The notes beneath the pieces were generated by a model. That model did no database searches, was not told the DNA's origin, and was given only the letters and a program-made list of their open reading frames with translations. Positions 40,397 to 48,768 of a stretch of DNA of 64,000 nucleotides are shown in pieces. Location: the NCBI GenBank assembly GCA_045601425.1, contig JAZRZP010000006.1, positions 43,538 through 107,537 on the forward strand, read 5' to 3'. Every line of letters begins with the position of its first letter. The first letter of the stretch is position 1. This DNA comes from UBA1219 sp045601425 (GTDB lineage Bacteria > Bacteroidota > Bacteroidia > Bacteroidales > P3). Both the position numbers and the translations under genes were made by a program.

Positions 40397-42340
40397 TTAT
40401 TTGTCCATTGAAAAGAGAAATTCCGCATTGTTCTTTGTGTTAGCCATCTGCTTTTTCAGGAATTCCATAGCTTCAACCGAGTTCATGTCAACAAGGAAAT
40501 TCCTGAACACGAGTATTCTCTGCAGGATATCGGCATCAATCAGAAGGTCGTCGCGACGGGTGCTTGAGGCTGCGATGTCGATTGCTGGGTAGATTCGTTT
40601 GTTGGAGAGTTTCCTGTCGAGTTGGAGTTCCATGTTGCCGGTACCCTTGAATTCTTCAAAGATAACGTCATCCATTTTCGACCCCGTTTCGGTAAGAGCC
40701 GTTGCAATGATTGTGAGCGAACCGCCGTTCTCGATGTTTCTGGCAGCTCCGAAGAAACGTTTCGGTTTCTGCAGGGCATTGGCTTCAACACCTCCAGAGA
40801 GCACCTTTCCAGAAGCCGGCTGAACAGTGTTGTAGGCACGAGCCAGACGGGTTATGGAGTCGAGAACTATCACTACATCATGACCGCATTCGGTCATTCT
40901 CTTGGCTTTTTCCAAAACGATGTTGGCAATCTTCACATGGCGGTCGGCCGGTTCGTCGAACGTCGATGCAATGACTTCGGCATTTACGCTGCGCTGCATG
41001 TCGGTAACTTCTTCGGGACGTTCGTCGATGAGCAGCACAATGAGGTATACTTCGGGGTGATTGAATGCAATGGCGTTGGCTATCTCCTTAAGCAGCGTTG
41101 TCTTTCCTGTCTTGGGCTGTGCCACGATGAGTCCCCTCTGCCCTTTCCCTATCGGAGTTATCATGTCGATGATACGGGTCGAGAAAGTTTCCTGCGGGTG
41201 ACCTGTGAGCTTGAATTTTTCCTGCGGAAAGAGCGGTGTCAGCGAGTCGAACGGTATTCTGTCGCGAACTTTTTCCGGCGACAAGCCGTTTATTTCCATT
41301 ACTTTTATAAGCGGGAAGAATTTTTCTCCTTCGCGAGGAGGACGTATGGTTCCGTGTATGGTATCGCCGGTCTTGAGTCCGAATAGTCTTACCTGCGACT
41401 GCGAGACGTAAATGTCATCGGGCGAATTCAGGTAGTTGTAGTCCGACGAGCGGAGGAAACCGTAACCTTCCGGCATTATTTCGAGCACGCCTTCGGCTTC
41501 GACTACGCCGTCCAGATCAAACGGAAACTCCTGTTTTTTGGGGCGTTGCTGCTGGTTCTGGTTCTGATTCTGGTTCTGCTGGGAATTTTCGACCACCAGT
41601 GTCTTTTCGTCCTGCGGAGTGGACAGAATTTGATCCAGCGTAGGAGTCTCGGCAGCGCCCTTTTCGGCATTTTCTTCCTTAAATGATTGTGGAACGATGA
41701 TTTCCGGAGTTTTATGCCCAGTTTCCACGCGTTCTGCTTTAGGTTCGGGTGTTGTTGGTTCCGGAACCTCTTCTACTTTTTGCTTCGGTTTGCGGCCACG
41801 TTTCTTATGTTCAGGCTGCTTCACTTCAGGCTGCTGATTTTCAGGGACAGCATTCGTGGCGGGTTCTTCTGCCGGTTTTTCTTCTGTCGTTGCAGCAGCA
41901 ACCAGCAATTCTTCGGGCAATGCAAAATCGGCAGGAAAATCCGTGATGTCGGGGTGCTTGCGTATCAGCCGTGTCGACGGAGCTACCATATCGGGAATCT
42001 GCGGCACTTCGGGAACCGGTACATCAACGTTGATGTCGGGGAAAAGGTCGTCAATGGAAATCTGTTTTTCAACAGGTTTTTCGGCTTGTTTTTGTTGTTT
42101 TTTTTCTGTCTTTTTGGTCATGTTAGATTCGGCAATCGGCTTCGGACGGAGACGAGTCCTTTTCGGCCGTTGCTGCTCCGTTCTCTGTTCTTGCGGCTCC
42201 GGATTGGCAGCCTGATGATCTAAAATCTTGTAAATCAATTCGGTTTCAGTTAATTTAGAAGCTCTCTGTATGCCCAATTCCTTGGCAATTTCAATCAAAC
42301 TTATAAGAGCAGTCTTTGCTAATTCTTCTTTAGTGTACAT
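40397..42340 (-). CDS. rho: Transcription termination factor Rho with long disordered insert
   Basis: 647 residues against about 420 in E. coli. The N-terminal Rho-N helix bundle (TKEELAKTALISLIEIAKELGIQ) is followed by roughly 220 residues rich in Pro, Glu, Gln and Lys (RPKRTRLRPKP, KKRGRKPKQKVEEVPEPT, QQNQNQNQNQQQRPKK) before the cold-shock RNA-binding domain (EGVLEIMPEGYGFLRSSDYNYL). The ATPase has P-loop QPKTGKTTLL near residue 410, Walker B VVIVLDSITRLARAYN, and the R/Q-loop regions. It ends untranslated transcripts. Long charged or Q/N-rich Rho inserts are known in Bacteroidetes and linked to phase separation in one species; that role here is inference. Confidence 0.97.
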   Translation of the reverse strand: MYTKEELAKTALISLIEIAKELGIQRASKLTETELIYKILDHQAANPEPQEQRTEQQRPKRTRLRPKPIAESNMTKKTEKKQQKQAEKPVEKQISIDDLFPDINVDVPVPEVPQIPDMVAPSTRLIRKHPDITDFPADFALPEELLVAAATTEEKPAEEPATNAVPENQQPEVKQPEHKKRGRKPKQKVEEVPEPTTPEPKAERVETGHKTPEIIVPQSFKEENAEKGAAETPTLDQILSTPQDEKTLVVENSQQNQNQNQNQQQRPKKQEFPFDLDGVVEAEGVLEIMPEGYGFLRSSDYNYLNSPDDIYVSQSQVRLFGLKTGDTIHGTIRPPREGEKFFPLIKVMEINGLSPEKVRDRIPFDSLTPLFPQEKFKLTGHPQETFSTRIIDMITPIGKGQRGLIVAQPKTGKTTLLKEIANAIAFNHPEVYLIVLLIDERPEEVTDMQRSVNAEVIASTFDEPADRHVKIANIVLEKAKRMTECGHDVVIVLDSITRLARAYNTVQPASGKVLSGGVEANALQKPKRFFGAARNIENGGSLTIIATALTETGSKMDDVIFEEFKGTGNMELQLDRKLSNKRIYPAIDIAASSTRRDDLLIDADILQRILVFRNFLVDMNSVEAMEFLKKQMANTKNNAEFLFSMDK

Positions 42341-42543
42341 CTATATATGTTTTATTTGTATGAAAGTCTTGATAAACGACCTATTTTTCAAAATTGCAAT
42401 ATTCTTGCATTTGTTTTATTTTCAATAAAATAGCTTTTTGGAACTTGAATTTCAGGTTGGTTTTTCAGGTGCAAAGATACGCGTTTTTTTTGTATTTGCC
42501 AAAAAAAACAGTAAAAAAATCAAAGAATGCCACAATAAACAAA
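42341..42543. other. Leader and upstream region of rho
   Basis: Holds the rho promoter; the transcript leader is about 125 bases. I see no open frame or strong hairpin in it, only short palindromic AT-rich stretches. Confidence 0.45.
42472..42503 (-). promoter_or_regulatory. Promoter of rho
   Basis: On the minus strand TATCTTTG (42472-42479) with TTTG (42500-42503) 20 bp upstream. It may also serve frdCAB. Confidence 0.8.
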
Positions 42544-42571
42544 AAAGGAAAACCTAATGCGGTTCTCCTTT
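42544..42571 (-). terminator. Terminator behind tRNA-Met
   Basis: An 11-bp stem with one wobble pair and a 6-base loop, followed on the minus strand by TTTTTTG. It lies 5 bp after the tRNA 3' end. Confidence 0.8.
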
Positions 42572-42575
42572 CGTG

Positions 42576-42649
42576 TAGCGAGGACGAGAATTGAACTCGT
42601 GACCTCCGGGTTATGAATCCGACGCTCTAACCTACTGAGCTACCTCGCC
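42576..42649 (-). tRNA. tRNA-Met (CAU), elongator type
   Basis: The 74-nt minus-strand sequence folds into a cloverleaf: acceptor GGCGAGG/CCTCGCT (first pair G-U), D stem GCTC/GAGC, anticodon loop TTCATAA with CAT at 42613-42615, T arm ACGAG-TTCAATT-CTCGT, discriminator A. CCA is not encoded in full. The anticodon stem lacks the three G-C pairs of initiator tRNA, so elongator Met is the best call; an Ile-2 tRNA with modified CAU is less likely. The lowest anticodon-stem pair is an A-C mismatch. Confidence 0.92.
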
Positions 42650-42662
42650 ATATTTGCGGGTG

Positions 42663-42694
42663 CAAAAGTACTATTTTTTTCGCAACTGCCCAAA
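42663..42694 (-). promoter_or_regulatory. Promoter of tRNA-Met
   Basis: TACTTTTG (42663-42670) and TTTG (42691-42694) on the minus strand, 20 bp apart; the -7 box ends 13 bp before the tRNA 5' end. Confidence 0.75.
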
Positions 42695-42752
42695 TTTTTT
42701 TGGCAAAAAAAATTTTTTTTTACCCAATACACTGATTTACAGAATTATAAAA

Positions 42753-43814
42753 TTACTCTTCTTCACGAAAAAACAGTCTGTAATACTGCATGTTCGTGCT
42801 GTCATCGAAGCCTTTTTCAATAAATTTGCTGTCACCGTGAACGTAAACATGGAAGTTTCTGTCGAGTTTTATCACGCTTTTGAACATGCGCGATTGTTTC
42901 TTCACAGCATTTTCCGAAATTGCAAAACCGTCGTCGAATTCCACGTCGTTTTCGATGCTTCTCTGTTCCTTGAATTTTTTAAAATCCTGAGCCACCTGTC
43001 TGTCGGGCAGAATTTCCTCGGCAAAAGTCTTGAAATCGAAGCGGTCATTTTCCTTGAAGAAATTCATCGATTTGTTCATAATCACGGCCTGATCGGCCTT
43101 TGTAACCTCGTACTCCTTCGGCAGTTCCTTGGTTACAAAGTCTTTACAGAGCGAAATAACGTTCTGTGTTTGGTAATACTCGTCCTTACGCTGCCTTGCC
43201 TGCAGGAACATGTCAATCCAATAGTGTGCACCTGCCGAGCGTCCGATGCCGTCGTTTACAGCCACAAGGTATCCTTTGTCCTGCTCCAGATTGAATACGA
43301 GACAGCCTTTGTCGAGTTTTTCAAGATTTATGCCCTCGTCGTAGCCGACGGTGAAATTTTCCTCATCAAACGAAAGTTTCATGAAACGTGCTGTATTTTC
43401 GACCTTGAAAATTCCGACAGCATCGGTGCTTTTTCCGTCAACGGTAACGTTTTCGAAATATGTCACAAAAAGGTTCCCGCCTTTCACTCTTGCCGGATCG
43501 CCCTGTTCATAAAGATGCCGTGCTATTTTGAGCGATTCGCCGTACAGGGAGTCTGTCGTCTCAAAGATATTGGCAACACATTGATAGACAAAATTTTCCT
43601 CAGGACTTTCATCTCCAGAAAGGTTGTAATATTCCCTTGCCTTGAACCCTGAAAAGAAAAAATCCTTCAAAATTGTGGCAGATTCGCTGTTGAGCGAAAG
43701 TTCCTGTTTCGAAGCAATAATGCCGTACATATCCTCGTGTTCAGGATTTTCCGGTTTTGCGTTGATTTTGTGAACGACACATTTTTTCAGGGTCGCTTCG
43801 ATTCCGTTTATCAT
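42753..43814 (-). CDS. Nucleoid-associated protein, NdpA/YejK family
   Basis: 353 residues. The start MINGIEATLKKCVVHKI overlaps the stop of the phosphatase gene (ATGA). Family features are the conserved KCVVHKI-type opening, ARFMKLSF, and VNDGIGRSAGAHYWIDMFLQ, followed by a long charged helical part. NdpA proteins bind the nucleoid in gammaproteobacteria; in Bacteroidetes the function has not been worked out to my knowledge. Its pairing with a low-molecular-weight tyrosine phosphatase is a useful context clue but not an explanation. Confidence 0.8.
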   Translation of the reverse strand: MINGIEATLKKCVVHKINAKPENPEHEDMYGIIASKQELSLNSESATILKDFFFSGFKAREYYNLSGDESPEENFVYQCVANIFETTDSLYGESLKIARHLYEQGDPARVKGGNLFVTYFENVTVDGKSTDAVGIFKVENTARFMKLSFDEENFTVGYDEGINLEKLDKGCLVFNLEQDKGYLVAVNDGIGRSAGAHYWIDMFLQARQRKDEYYQTQNVISLCKDFVTKELPKEYEVTKADQAVIMNKSMNFFKENDRFDFKTFAEEILPDRQVAQDFKKFKEQRSIENDVEFDDGFAISENAVKKQSRMFKSVIKLDRNFHVYVHGDSKFIEKGFDDSTNMQYYRLFFREEE

Positions 43815-44281
43815 AAAGTTTTGTTTTTCAGATAGTTGTTGCAAATAGCCTCGCAGGCTTCATCAAGCTGGTCGTACACTCGCTGAAAAGCGGAATCGCT
43901 CAGATAATAAGGATCATCGACAAACCAGTTTTTGCCCGGATATGCGGCATTCATTATGTAATCGACCTTAGCCATGTCGCTGTCATTGCGGCTGAAACGC
44001 TGTACCGAGCGGTAGTTGCCGTCGTCCATGACATAAATTCTGTCAAATTTGTCGAAATCTTCGGTTCTGAACAGTCTTGAGCGTATATAGCTGATATCGA
44101 GCCCGTTTTCGGCGGCGTTTTCAAGAGTACGGCTGTCGGGCGACATGCCCTGATTGCAAGACTCGAATCCGGCGGAATCCACCTCAATGTCCAATCCCCG
44201 TTCTTCGGCTTTCCTGCGCAGGAGTCCTTCGGCCAGCGGCGACCTGCATATATTGCCGAGACAAATCATCAGTACTTTCAT
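43811..44281 (-). CDS. Low-molecular-weight protein-tyrosine phosphatase
   Basis: 156 residues, the standard size. The phosphate-binding loop MICLGNICRSPLAEG (C-x5-R-S) is at the N-terminus and the acid loop VDDPYYLSD near residue 125. Such enzymes remove phosphate from tyrosine kinases of capsule export or from arginine/tyrosine on other proteins. The ridA terminator lies upstream, and the NdpA-like gene overlaps its stop, so these two form one unit. Confidence 0.95.
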   Translation of the reverse strand: MKVLMICLGNICRSPLAEGLLRRKAEERGLDIEVDSAGFESCNQGMSPDSRTLENAAENGLDISYIRSRLFRTEDFDKFDRIYVMDDGNYRSVQRFSRNDSDMAKVDYIMNAAYPGKNWFVDDPYYLSDSAFQRVYDQLDEACEAICNNYLKNKTL

Positions 44282-44303
44282 AAAACGGTGTTTTTCAATA
44301 AAA

Positions 44304-44333
44304 AAGGGCGGTACATTGTATTGCAGCGCCCTT
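44304..44333 (-). terminator. Terminator behind ridA
   Basis: AAGGGCG and CGCCCTT form a 7-bp GC-rich stem, 24 bp after the ridA stop, with TTTTTTATT on the minus strand. Confidence 0.75.
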
Positions 44334-44356
44334 CATGTTTCCGGTGTTTCACGAAA

Positions 44357-44734
44357 CTATTTTACCGCAATGGTTTCTATTTCCACCATCACACCCATCG
44401 GAAGTTTCTGTACAGCGTAGGCTGCACGTGCCGGAGCGTTCTGTGGATAATATTTTCCGTAAACTTCGTTCATCGGAGCGAAATTGTCCATTGTACTGAG
44501 CAGACATGTGGATTTTACCACATCGGCAAAGGTGAAGCCTGCTTCGTCGAGTATAGCAGCGATGTTTTTCATCACCTGTTCGGTCTGTTCGGTAATGCCG
44601 CCTTCAACCAACTTCCCTGTTTCGGGATTGATTGGAATTTGTCCTGATATGTACAATGTGTTTCCTGCCAAAATGGCCTGACTGTAAGGTCCGATTGCCT
44701 TCGGTGCCTTGTCTGTATTTATAACTTTATTCAT
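44357..44734 (-). CDS. ridA: 2-iminobutanoate/2-iminopropanoate deaminase
   Basis: 125 residues, normal length. It hydrolyses reactive enamine/imine intermediates released by PLP enzymes such as threonine dehydratase. Motifs: KAIGPYSQAILAGNTLYISGQIPINPETG with the binding tyrosine, and the C-terminal NAPARAAYAVQKLPMGVMVEIE with the catalytic-site arginine. The start MNKVINT is chosen because it aligns with the family; the frame is open 23 codons more upstream. Confidence 0.96.
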   Translation of the reverse strand: MNKVINTDKAPKAIGPYSQAILAGNTLYISGQIPINPETGKLVEGGITEQTEQVMKNIAAILDEAGFTFADVVKSTCLLSTMDNFAPMNEVYGKYYPQNAPARAAYAVQKLPMGVMVEIETIAVK

Positions 44735-44770
44735 CTGTATTGTGTTTTTACGTTTTTCCAATTTGTTTTG

Positions 44771-44778
44771 CAAAGTTA
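44771..44778 (-). promoter_or_regulatory. -7 box (TAACTTTG) for ridA
   Basis: TAACTTTG on the minus strand 36 bp before the ATG, with a near -33 element CTTG at 44798-44801. Confidence 0.65.
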
Positions 44779-44811
44779 CGATTTTTTTTTCAATTGCAAG
44801 CATTTTTTTCG

Positions 44812-45744
44812 TCAGATAAGCATTTTTTTTCTTTTCAGGAGGTATGGCTGCATAATCTGTCCGAAATTCTTGTTTATGTCGGCTGCAACATAGTCGATGC
44901 CATACTGCAGGGCATGGTTTTTCAGGTTTTCAAAATGTTCAAGGGTGAGCTGCCTGTATTTTCCGGCTATTTCCGAAGGATTAAGTTTCAGCTGCCTGCC
45001 TGTTTCCATGTCGATGAGGGTGTACGGGCGGTTTCCGAGTTCCAGATTCACCTCTTTCTTCCCGTCGAAGACATGAAAAAGCAATACCTCGTGCCTGTTG
45101 TGTCTCAGGTGTCGCAATGCGTCGAAAAGCCGTTCCTGTTCGGTCTTTTCCATGAAAGCATCGGTAAAAATGACAAAAAGCGAGCGTTTGTGTGTACGTT
45201 CCGCGAGAAGGTGCAGTGATTCGGAAAGTGCGGTCGCCTTCCGCAGGTCTTCCCGCGGAGAATACGGTTTCAGCAAAGTGTCAAGGTGATGAAGCAGATA
45301 TGTCTGGTGTGTGACGCTGGAACGCAGTTCGCTTTGAAAATCGATTCTATCGGAGAGGAATGCCAGTCCGAAAGCATCGCGCTGCCTTTGCAGTATTTCG
45401 ATGAGTACGGCAGAAGCGTAGACCGAAAAGGTGATTTTGTCGGGATTTTCAAAATCAGCATGCCCGTTTGCGGGAAAATACATTGATGAAGACGTGTCCA
45501 AAACTATCTGACACCGCAGGTTGGTTTCCTCCTCGAAACGCTTCACGAAAAGCCTGTCCGTACGACCGTAAAGTTTCCAATCTATGTTTTTCGTGGATTC
45601 CCCCGAATTGTACAGACGGTGCTCGGAAAATTCCACCGAAAACCCATGGAAAGGACTTTTGTGCAAGCCCACCATGTACCCTTCAACTATCTGACGTGCA
45701 ATAAACTGCAGGTTTTTATAGGGCTCAATCTCACGTATTTCCAT
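44812..45744 (-). CDS. DUF58 domain protein (vWA-like fold)
   Basis: 310 residues. Family motif VEFSEHRLYNSGESTKNIDWKLYGRTDRLFVKRFEEE is plain, followed by a vWA-like core with a MIDAS-type site in IVLDTSSSMYFP and FVIFTDAF. DUF58 proteins usually pair with a MoxR-type AAA+ ATPase and work as chaperone or metal-insertion partners; in Bacteroidetes such genes (Bat operon) relate to stress tolerance. No MoxR gene is nearby in the window; trxA stands upstream on the same strand. The start is set at MEIREIEPYKNLQF, which fits the family. Confidence 0.88.
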   Translation of the reverse strand: MEIREIEPYKNLQFIARQIVEGYMVGLHKSPFHGFSVEFSEHRLYNSGESTKNIDWKLYGRTDRLFVKRFEEETNLRCQIVLDTSSSMYFPANGHADFENPDKITFSVYASAVLIEILQRQRDAFGLAFLSDRIDFQSELRSSVTHQTYLLHHLDTLLKPYSPREDLRKATALSESLHLLAERTHKRSLFVIFTDAFMEKTEQERLFDALRHLRHNRHEVLLFHVFDGKKEVNLELGNRPYTLIDMETGRQLKLNPSEIAGKYRQLTLEHFENLKNHALQYGIDYVAADINKNFGQIMQPYLLKRKKMLI

Positions 45745-45778
45745 GTGATTCACGGTAGAGATGACGGCAAAAACGCAT

Positions 45779-45805
45779 TTCGGCAAGTATGTGATACCTG
45801 CCGAA
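45779..45805 (-). terminator. Likely terminator behind trxA
   Basis: TTCGGCAAGTAT and ATACCTGCCGAA pair over 12 bp (one wobble) with a 3-base loop; a T-run follows a few bases later on the minus strand. Confidence 0.6.
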
Positions 45806-45829
45806 ACGGTTCTTGTTCAGCAATCGGAT

Positions 45830-46147
45830 TTAAAGGATTGCGTTGAGTTTTTCTACCAAAGTGGCTTTCTGGACAGCTCCGACTGTCTTGTCTTTCACTT
45901 CACCGCCCTTTATGAAAAGAACAGTGGGTACGTTGCGTACTCTGAAGCGGGCCGAAAGTCCTGCACATTCTTCAACATCTGCTTTGGCAATAACTGCCTT
46001 GCCTTCGTATTCTACGGCAAGTTCATCGATGATTGGGGACAGGGACTTGCATGGTGCACACCACTCTGCTCCGAAATCTATGACTGCCGGAAGTCCTGTC
46101 TGCATTACCAATTCTTCAAAATTGTCGTCTGTAAGTTGTATAGCCAT
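45830..46147 (-). CDS. trxA: Thioredoxin
   Basis: 105 residues, a complete cytoplasmic thioredoxin with no signal peptide. The active site is AEWCAPCKSLSPII: WCAPC replaces the classical WCGPC. The cis-proline is in VRNVPTVLFIKGG. It reduces disulfides in ribonucleotide reductase, methionine sulfoxide reductases and others. Ala between the cysteines changes the redox potential only modestly in studied variants. Confidence 0.96.
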   Translation of the reverse strand: MAIQLTDDNFEELVMQTGLPAVIDFGAEWCAPCKSLSPIIDELAVEYEGKAVIAKADVEECAGLSARFRVRNVPTVLFIKGGEVKDKTVGAVQKATLVEKLNAIL

Positions 46148-46178
46148 TTCTGTATTTTTTTATGTGTTTTTATGTTTG

Positions 46179-46186
46179 CAAAGTTA
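46179..46186 (-). promoter_or_regulatory. -7 box (TAACTTTG) for trxA
   Basis: TAACTTTG on the minus strand 32 bp upstream of the ATG. Confidence 0.65.
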
Positions 46187-46333
46187 CGAAAAAAAATCAA
46201 AAAAAAAACAGTTCCAGAAAAAATTTTTTCAACATGACAGACTTATAATCTCAAATCTGAATGTTTTTTTCTATAATAAAGACGGTGCAAGTGCGTTACT
46301 TCACCATATTAATGACTAAAACAATGGAACGCC

Positions 46334-47542
46334 ATGGATACGACTGAACATAAAGAACCGCTTTTCAACAAGAATTACTGTTATTTGTGCCTTGCGAATT
46401 TCATGTATTTCTTTTCATTCTATCTGCTTCTGCCGCTTTTGCCGTTTTATCTCAGTGAGAATTTCACTACAGACAAGGGCATTATAGGCATCATCATTTC
46501 GACTTATACCGTAGCCACGCTTTTCATACGGCCGTTTTCCGGATACATAATGGACACATTCAGCCGCAAGCCCGTGTACATACTTGCATTCAGCATATTC
46601 ACGGCAGTTTTTGCTGGCTACATTGTTTCGGCCACGCTCACAGCACTCATCGTGGTAAGGGTACTGCACGGTTTTTCGTTCGGACTGACCTCGGTTTCAA
46701 GCAACACCCTCGTAATCGACGTAGTTCCCTCTTCGAGACGCGGTGAAGGCATTGGTTACTTCGGCGTTTCCACCAATCTTGCCATGGCAATAGGTCCAAT
46801 GGTGGGACTGCTGCTTCACGGGCAGGTAAGCTACTGGATGATATTTCTGATATGCCTCCTGTGCAGCCTTACGGGTGTTCTGTTTGCCTTGCAGATGGAG
46901 ATCCGTTTCCGGCCTCCGCTGCGCCGGCCTCCGCTTTCGTTCGACCGTTTCATTCTGAAGAAAGGTCTGCCTGGCGGATTGGCTTACATTCTGATTGCTT
47001 TCCCCTACGGACAGATTTCCAACTATGTGGCAATGTATGCCGACAACATGTCGCTCGGAGTCGGCGGCGGAATATTCTTCATCATTTATGCCATCGGACT
47101 TATCTGTTCTCGCCTGTATTCAGGCAAAATGGTTGACCGCGACAAAATTCCGGAAACGGTAATTTTAGGGATTGTGATTCTCGTGGTTTCTATAGGGCTT
47201 CTGGGATTGTGTCAATACTTCAATCCGACTGTTCCCGAACTGAAAGATGCACTTTTCCTGCTCATTGCCTTGCTTTGCGGCGCGGGGTACGGTACGATAT
47301 TTCCGGCATTCAACTCTCTGTTCATAAATCTTGCAAGCCACAACCAGCGTGGCACAGCCACATCGACATACCTTACAGCGTGGGATCTGGGACTTGGACT
47401 CGGAATAGTTCTCGGTGGCACCATGGCCGAAATGAAATCGTTCAGTTTCGGATACCTCGTATCCGATGTTGTTGTTCTGGCAGGGCTTCTGTATTTCTGC
47501 ACGATAGTGGTTCCGCACTACCGCCGCAACAGAGTGGAATGA
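46334..47542 (+). CDS. Major facilitator superfamily transporter
   Basis: 402 residues with twelve membrane helices. Typical MFS features are the loop 2-3 motif GYIMDTFSRKPVYI, the region VRVLHGFSFGLTS, and SSRRGEGIGYFG after helix five. The best general match is the drug/sugar efflux type with a 12-helix layout; the substrate cannot be told. It is alone on the plus strand, between the divergent trxA promoter and a convergent glycosyltransferase gene. Confidence 0.92.
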   Translation: MDTTEHKEPLFNKNYCYLCLANFMYFFSFYLLLPLLPFYLSENFTTDKGIIGIIISTYTVATLFIRPFSGYIMDTFSRKPVYILAFSIFTAVFAGYIVSATLTALIVVRVLHGFSFGLTSVSSNTLVIDVVPSSRRGEGIGYFGVSTNLAMAIGPMVGLLLHGQVSYWMIFLICLLCSLTGVLFALQMEIRFRPPLRRPPLSFDRFILKKGLPGGLAYILIAFPYGQISNYVAMYADNMSLGVGGGIFFIIYAIGLICSRLYSGKMVDRDKIPETVILGIVILVVSIGLLGLCQYFNPTVPELKDALFLLIALLCGAGYGTIFPAFNSLFINLASHNQRGTATSTYLTAWDLGLGLGIVLGGTMAEMKSFSFGYLVSDVVVLAGLLYFCTIVVPHYRRNRVE

Positions 47543-47563
47543 TGCGCAACCCGGCACTCTGCC

Positions 47564-48748
47564 CTACTTTCCCTTTTTCGAAATCGCTTTCTTCAAAAGA
47601 GATTCGAGAATATTTTCTACGCTATTCTCCCAGCTGAAACAAGATGTAACATATCTGAAACCGTTGTCTGCGATGTCTTGCGAAAACCGGGAATTTTCAA
47701 GAAGTTGCATAATGCCGTCGGCCAAGCCTTCGGCTGTTTCGGCAACGAGTATCTGGATTCCGTCTTCGGCTCCGAGCGATGAGTTGGCCAAAGGTGTGGT
47801 GACGCATGGAATCCCCATCGACATGGCTTCGAGGAGTTTGTTCTGCAAACCGCTGCCAAGACGCATGGGCGCGACAAAAATCCTTGAGCGGGAATAACTC
47901 TTACGAATATCTTCCACCCAGCCAGAGACTGTTACATTTCCGCTTTTGAGACGCTTCACCGAAGAATCGGGATTTATGCCGGATATGAGAACTTTCGTTT
48001 CCGGATATTTTTTCCAAACGAGCGGCATTATTTCCTTTACCAGAAATCTGGCAGCATCCACATTCGGCGTGTAGTGCATGTTGCCGCAGAATACTATGTC
48101 GAAGTCCTTTTCACTTGGCATCGGCCTGAAGAAATCCACATCGATGCCGTTAGGAAGTATTTCAATGTTATCGCTGTACGGATGCGGTATTGCATCTCTG
48201 TCGGGCTTCGAAATGATGGCCATCTCATCAAAAATGTCGAAGGCATTGTATTCGCACGAACGCAGCATTTTGAATTCATAGTGAAGAACGTGTTTCCATA
48301 AGCCTCTTGAGGAAAGCATTCTCCGTTCCGTGTTTTTGGAAAGTGCATCCTGAAAATCGATAACTTTCGGGCATTTCGACTTCTTCACAAGGTTCATAAC
48401 CCTGATCATCTGGCAATATACCACGTCTGGCATTACGCTTTTTTCAAATTTGCGGTACTTCTTCATCGCCTTCGAAGTTACCCAATATCCTACCTGCAGG
48501 GAATTCACCGTAACAACGGACTTGAACAGTCCGTACAATGTAGCCAATTTCGAACAATGCACGATTTCAGTTTTCGCACAATACTTTCCGACTTCCTCAA
48601 AGTCATCGTCTGCAATTTTTTCATGAGTTATGCAGAACAGGTATATTTCGTTGTTCTGCGACAGACAGCGAATTTGGTTGTAGGCACGCAACTTGTCCCC
48701 CTTGTCCAAGGGGTACGGAAAACGGGGCAGCACTACTAATATCTTCAT
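47564..48748 (-). CDS. Glycosyltransferase family 4 (GT-B)
   Basis: 394 residues. The N-terminal domain starts MKILVVLPRFPYPLDKGDKLRAYNQIRCL, resembling sugar transferases of exopolysaccharide systems. The C-terminal GT-B domain shows ILPNGIDVDFF, DIVFCGNMHYTPNVDAARF and the donor-binding APMRLGSGLQNKLLEAMSMGIPCVTT, where Glu of the EX7E type motif is present. It transfers a sugar from a nucleotide donor, likely in surface polysaccharide or glycoprotein synthesis. No polysaccharide genes surround it, which is unusual for this type; T9SS cargo glycosylation is one possible role, but that is speculation. Confidence 0.92.
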   Translation of the reverse strand: MKILVVLPRFPYPLDKGDKLRAYNQIRCLSQNNEIYLFCITHEKIADDDFEEVGKYCAKTEIVHCSKLATLYGLFKSVVTVNSLQVGYWVTSKAMKKYRKFEKSVMPDVVYCQMIRVMNLVKKSKCPKVIDFQDALSKNTERRMLSSRGLWKHVLHYEFKMLRSCEYNAFDIFDEMAIISKPDRDAIPHPYSDNIEILPNGIDVDFFRPMPSEKDFDIVFCGNMHYTPNVDAARFLVKEIMPLVWKKYPETKVLISGINPDSSVKRLKSGNVTVSGWVEDIRKSYSRSRIFVAPMRLGSGLQNKLLEAMSMGIPCVTTPLANSSLGAEDGIQILVAETAEGLADGIMQLLENSRFSQDIADNGFRYVTSCFSWENSVENILESLLKKAISKKGK

Positions 48749-48768
48749 AATGAAAACGTTATAATCAT

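Noticed and set aside
42576..42649. Initiator tRNA or Ile-2 tRNA with CAU anticodon
   Set aside because: The anticodon stem has no run of three G-C pairs and the first acceptor pair is G-U, not the initiator mismatch; elongator Met fits better.
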